Shown here piece after piece: positions 62,143 to 64,000 of a stretch of DNA of 64,000 bases. The notes beneath the pieces are model-generated. The model had not been told where the DNA came from. It was given only the letters and a program-made list of their open reading frames with translations, and searched no databases. The first letter of the stretch is position 1. Each line of letters opens with the position of its first letter. The position numbers were made by a program, and so were the translations under genes. The DNA lies in assembly GCF_030056575.1 (NCBI RefSeq), contig NZ_JASHHX010000001.1:372001-436000 (forward strand). The letters run 5' to 3'. The stretch comes from Rhodoblastus sp. 17X3 (GTDB lineage: Bacteria; Pseudomonadota; Alphaproteobacteria; Rhizobiales; Beijerinckiaceae).

Positions 62143-63606
62143 TCAGGGCGTGGCGGCGTCCGTCTCGAGCACCCAGGTGTCCTTGGTGCCGCCGCCCTGG
62201 CTGGAATTGACGACCAGTGAGCCTTCCTTCAGCGCGACGCGCGTCAGCCCGCCGGGGACGACGCGCACGCCGTCGGAGCCGGAGAGCACGAAGGGGCGCA
62301 GATCGACATGGCGTGGCGCGACGCCGCCGAGGAAGGACGTCGGGCAGGTCGAAAGCGACAGGGTCGGCTGGGCGATGAAATTGTCCGGCGCGGTCAGGAG
62401 CTTCTTGCGGAAGTCCTCGATCTGCTCCTTGGTCGCGTGCGGCCCGACCAGCATGCCGTAACCGCCGGAGCCATTGACCTCCTTCACCACCAGTTCGGAC
62501 AGGTGGTCGAGGACATATTTCAGGGCGTCGGGCTCGCGGCAGCGCCAGGTGGCGACATTCTTCAGCTTCGGCTCCTCGCCGAGATAGAAGCGGGTGATCT
62601 CCGGCATATAGGTGTAGATCGCTTTGTCGTCGGCGACGCCCGCGCCCACGGCGTTGGCCAGGGTGACATTGCCGGAAAGATAGGCGCCCATCAGCCCGGC
62701 GGCGCCGAGCACGGAATCCGGGTTGAACACCAGCGGGTCGATGAATTCGTCGTCGACGCGGCGATAGATCACGTCGACCCGCTTCGGGCCCTCGGTGGTT
62801 CGCATATAGACCACGTCGTCCTTCACGGTGAGGTCGCCGCCTTCCACCAGTTCCACGCCGAGCTTGTCGGCGAGGAAGGAATGTTCGTAATAGGCCGAAT
62901 TGAACTGCCCGGGCGTCAGCACCACGATGTTCGGCTCGCTCGCGCATCTCGGCGGGGCGACGGAGCGCAGCGAGGCGAGCAGGGAATCGGGATAGTTCTC
63001 CACCGGCATCACGGCGTGTTCCGCGAAGAGATCGGGCGCCAGCCGGATCATCATCTCGCGGTTCTCCAGCATGTAGGAGACGCCGGACGGCGTGCGGCAA
63101 TTGTCTTCCAGGACATAGAAATCCTGATCGTCCGTGCGCACGATGTCGATCCCGGCGATATGGGTCCAGATGTCGTGCGGCGCGCGATGTCCCTGCATTT
63201 CGGGCCGGTAGCAGTCATTGCGGAACACCAGGTCCGCGGGCACCACGCCGGCGCGGATGATCTCCTGCGCGCCATAGACGTCGGTGAGGAACATGTTCAG
63301 CACCTTGACGCGCTGGACCAGCCCCGCTTCGAGCCGCAGCCATTCGTCATGGCCGAGCAGGCGCGGGATGATGTCGAAGGGAATCAGGCGCTCGGCGGCC
63401 TCCTTGTCGCCATAGACGGCGAAGGTGATGCCAATGCGGCGGAACAGCATCTCCGCCTGTTGCCGGCGCGAATCCAGCAGTCCGGGCGGGGACGTCTCCA
63501 GCCATTTGGCGATGCGGCTATAGAGGGCGCGCGCCGCTCCGTCGCCTTCGGTCATCTCGTCGAAACAGGGCAAGGTCATCGGCTTGATCGCCTTTTTGGA
63601 ACTCAT
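62143..63606 (-). CDS. Circularly permuted type 2 ATP-grasp protein (stand-alone)
   Basis: A 487-residue predicted ligase. Blocks of the family are VLNMFLTDVYGAQEIIRAGVVP, YRPEMQGHRAPHDIWTHIAG, VLEDNCRTPSGVSYMLENREM, LTPGQFNSAYYEHSFLADKLG, VDVIYRRVDDEFIDPL and KEVNGSGGYGMLVGPHATK. It resembles the N-terminal half of the fusion protein at 49830. The start is uncertain: ATG at 63606 is used, with alternatives at 63651 and 63579 and no strong ribosome-binding site at any. First gene of the ATP-grasp, alpha-E, transglutaminase operon, 82 bases before alpha-E. Activity is predicted only. Confidence 0.9.
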   Translation of the reverse strand: MSSKKAIKPMTLPCFDEMTEGDGAARALYSRIAKWLETSPPGLLDSRRQQAEMLFRRIGITFAVYGDKEAAERLIPFDIIPRLLGHDEWLRLEAGLVQRVKVLNMFLTDVYGAQEIIRAGVVPADLVFRNDCYRPEMQGHRAPHDIWTHIAGIDIVRTDDQDFYVLEDNCRTPSGVSYMLENREMMIRLAPDLFAEHAVMPVENYPDSLLASLRSVAPPRCASEPNIVVLTPGQFNSAYYEHSFLADKLGVELVEGGDLTVKDDVVYMRTTEGPKRVDVIYRRVDDEFIDPLVFNPDSVLGAAGLMGAYLSGNVTLANAVGAGVADDKAIYTYMPEITRFYLGEEPKLKNVATWRCREPDALKYVLDHLSELVVKEVNGSGGYGMLVGPHATKEQIEDFRKKLLTAPDNFIAQPTLSLSTCPTSFLGGVAPRHVDLRPFVLSGSDGVRVVPGGLTRVALKEGSLVVNSSQGGGTKDTWVLETDAATP

Positions 63607-63931
63607 TTCGGGGCGTTTTGCGCCGCGAGCGCAAACGGCCAGGGATTTCATGTTTGTCAGTCTGAATCGCCTGCGCCGGTTGCGCTTTGACCTAACTTAA
63701 ATGCCGCCTCGCGCGATTTGACAGTCTAAATTTTAAGCTTGGCGCCCGATAGCGTGCGGATGAATGTTTCAATCCTGATTGGCGCCTATAAATTAGGCAG
63801 CTTCGCCAAATGGCTCATGCCGCCGGTTCTTCTGACCATTATTTCCCAATCGCAATTTGCCTGCCGGCGCCGCGATGCGGTAAAAGCGCGCACGGGTCTT
63901 CGAGCCCGCAAGCGCGAAATTGGTCCGGTCG
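63607..63931. other. Intergenic region between the ATP-grasp operon and the gene entering the right edge
   Basis: No gene is seen in these 325 bases. The strip around 63690-63800 is AT-richer and presumably holds divergent promoters. A perfect TTGACA occurs at 63718-63723 on the plus strand but without a convincing -10 at the right spacing. Part of the region could belong to the ATP-grasp gene if its start is at 63651. Confidence 0.5.
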
Positions 63932-64000
63932 ATGCGCAAATTTGTCTTTCTTGTCGTCTTCGTCGTGCTCGCCGCGCTCGTCGGCGGGATTTATCATTTC
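63932..64000 (+). CDS. N terminus of an exported or membrane-anchored protein (runs off the window)
   Basis: Only 23 codons are present, starting MRKFVFLVVFVVLAALVGG and continuing to the edge. The pattern of two basic residues followed by about 17 hydrophobic ones is a signal peptide or membrane anchor. Such starts are common in periplasmic adaptor subunits of efflux pumps, but nothing here fixes the family. No clear ribosome-binding site; the ATG directly follows GGTCCGGTCG. Confidence 0.45.
   Translation, partial: MRKFVFLVVFVVLAALVGGIYHF

Overview
The window reads as ordinary chromosome of a high-GC (mid-60s percent by eye) alphaproteobacterium, most likely of the Hyphomicrobiales. The evidence is a large hopanoid set (hpnABCDE, hpnG, hpnH, hpnN and a separate hpnLMI block), a DUF2849-cysI-DUF934-cysHDN sulfur operon, DUF3775, an LTXXQ protein and two ATP-grasp/alpha-E/transglutaminase loci. 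Placement near Beijerinckiaceae or Methylocystaceae is a guess from this gene mix, not a measurement. No tRNA, rRNA, insertion sequence, integrase or CRISPR array was seen.

Layout. 1-6.1 kb: partial hrpB, kup, an orphan serralysin-type metalloprotease, purU, a small membrane protein. 6.1-15 kb: SbcCD-like yhaN/yhaO pair, a nitrilase-family amidase translationally coupled to modB-modC (no modA), and folP-folK. 15-19.2 kb: a REC/degenerate GGDEF-EAL regulator coupled to an RpfC-like hybrid kinase. 19.2-23 kb: pirin, ArsR regulator, tex. 23.2-26 kb: hpnL-hpnM-hpnI. 26.2-28.2 kb: thiC under a TPP riboswitch. 28.3-31.8 kb: small envelope genes, including a tandem pair of related secreted proteins, an LTXXQ protein and an L,D-transpeptidase. 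31.8-37.8 kb: assimilatory sulfate reduction operon, with an unusual hydrophobic tail on CysN. 38-49.7 kb: main hopanoid cluster plus mog. 49.8-63.7 kb: two loci encoding circularly permuted ATP-grasp, alpha-E and transglutaminase proteins, separated by an ABC exporter, a 97-residue orphan gene and an Lrp regulator.

How the genes work together. HpnC, HpnD and HpnE make squalene. HpnH adds adenosine to the hopene, HpnG trims the product, HpnI glycosylates the side chain and HpnN moves hopanoids to the outer membrane. The cyclase hpnF is not in the window; where it often sits there is a lower-GC HExxH protein gene. The sulfur operon takes sulfate through APS and sulfite to sulfide. The ATP-grasp/alpha-E/transglutaminase proteins belong to a system predicted from comparative genomics to build or attach peptides, with no settled biochemistry that I know of; one of its three transglutaminases lacks the catalytic cysteine.

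The most interesting items are that two-locus system with its inactive transglutaminase, the RpfC-like kinase with a degenerate EAL partner, the CysN tail, the gene in the hpnF position, and the tandem secreted small proteins.
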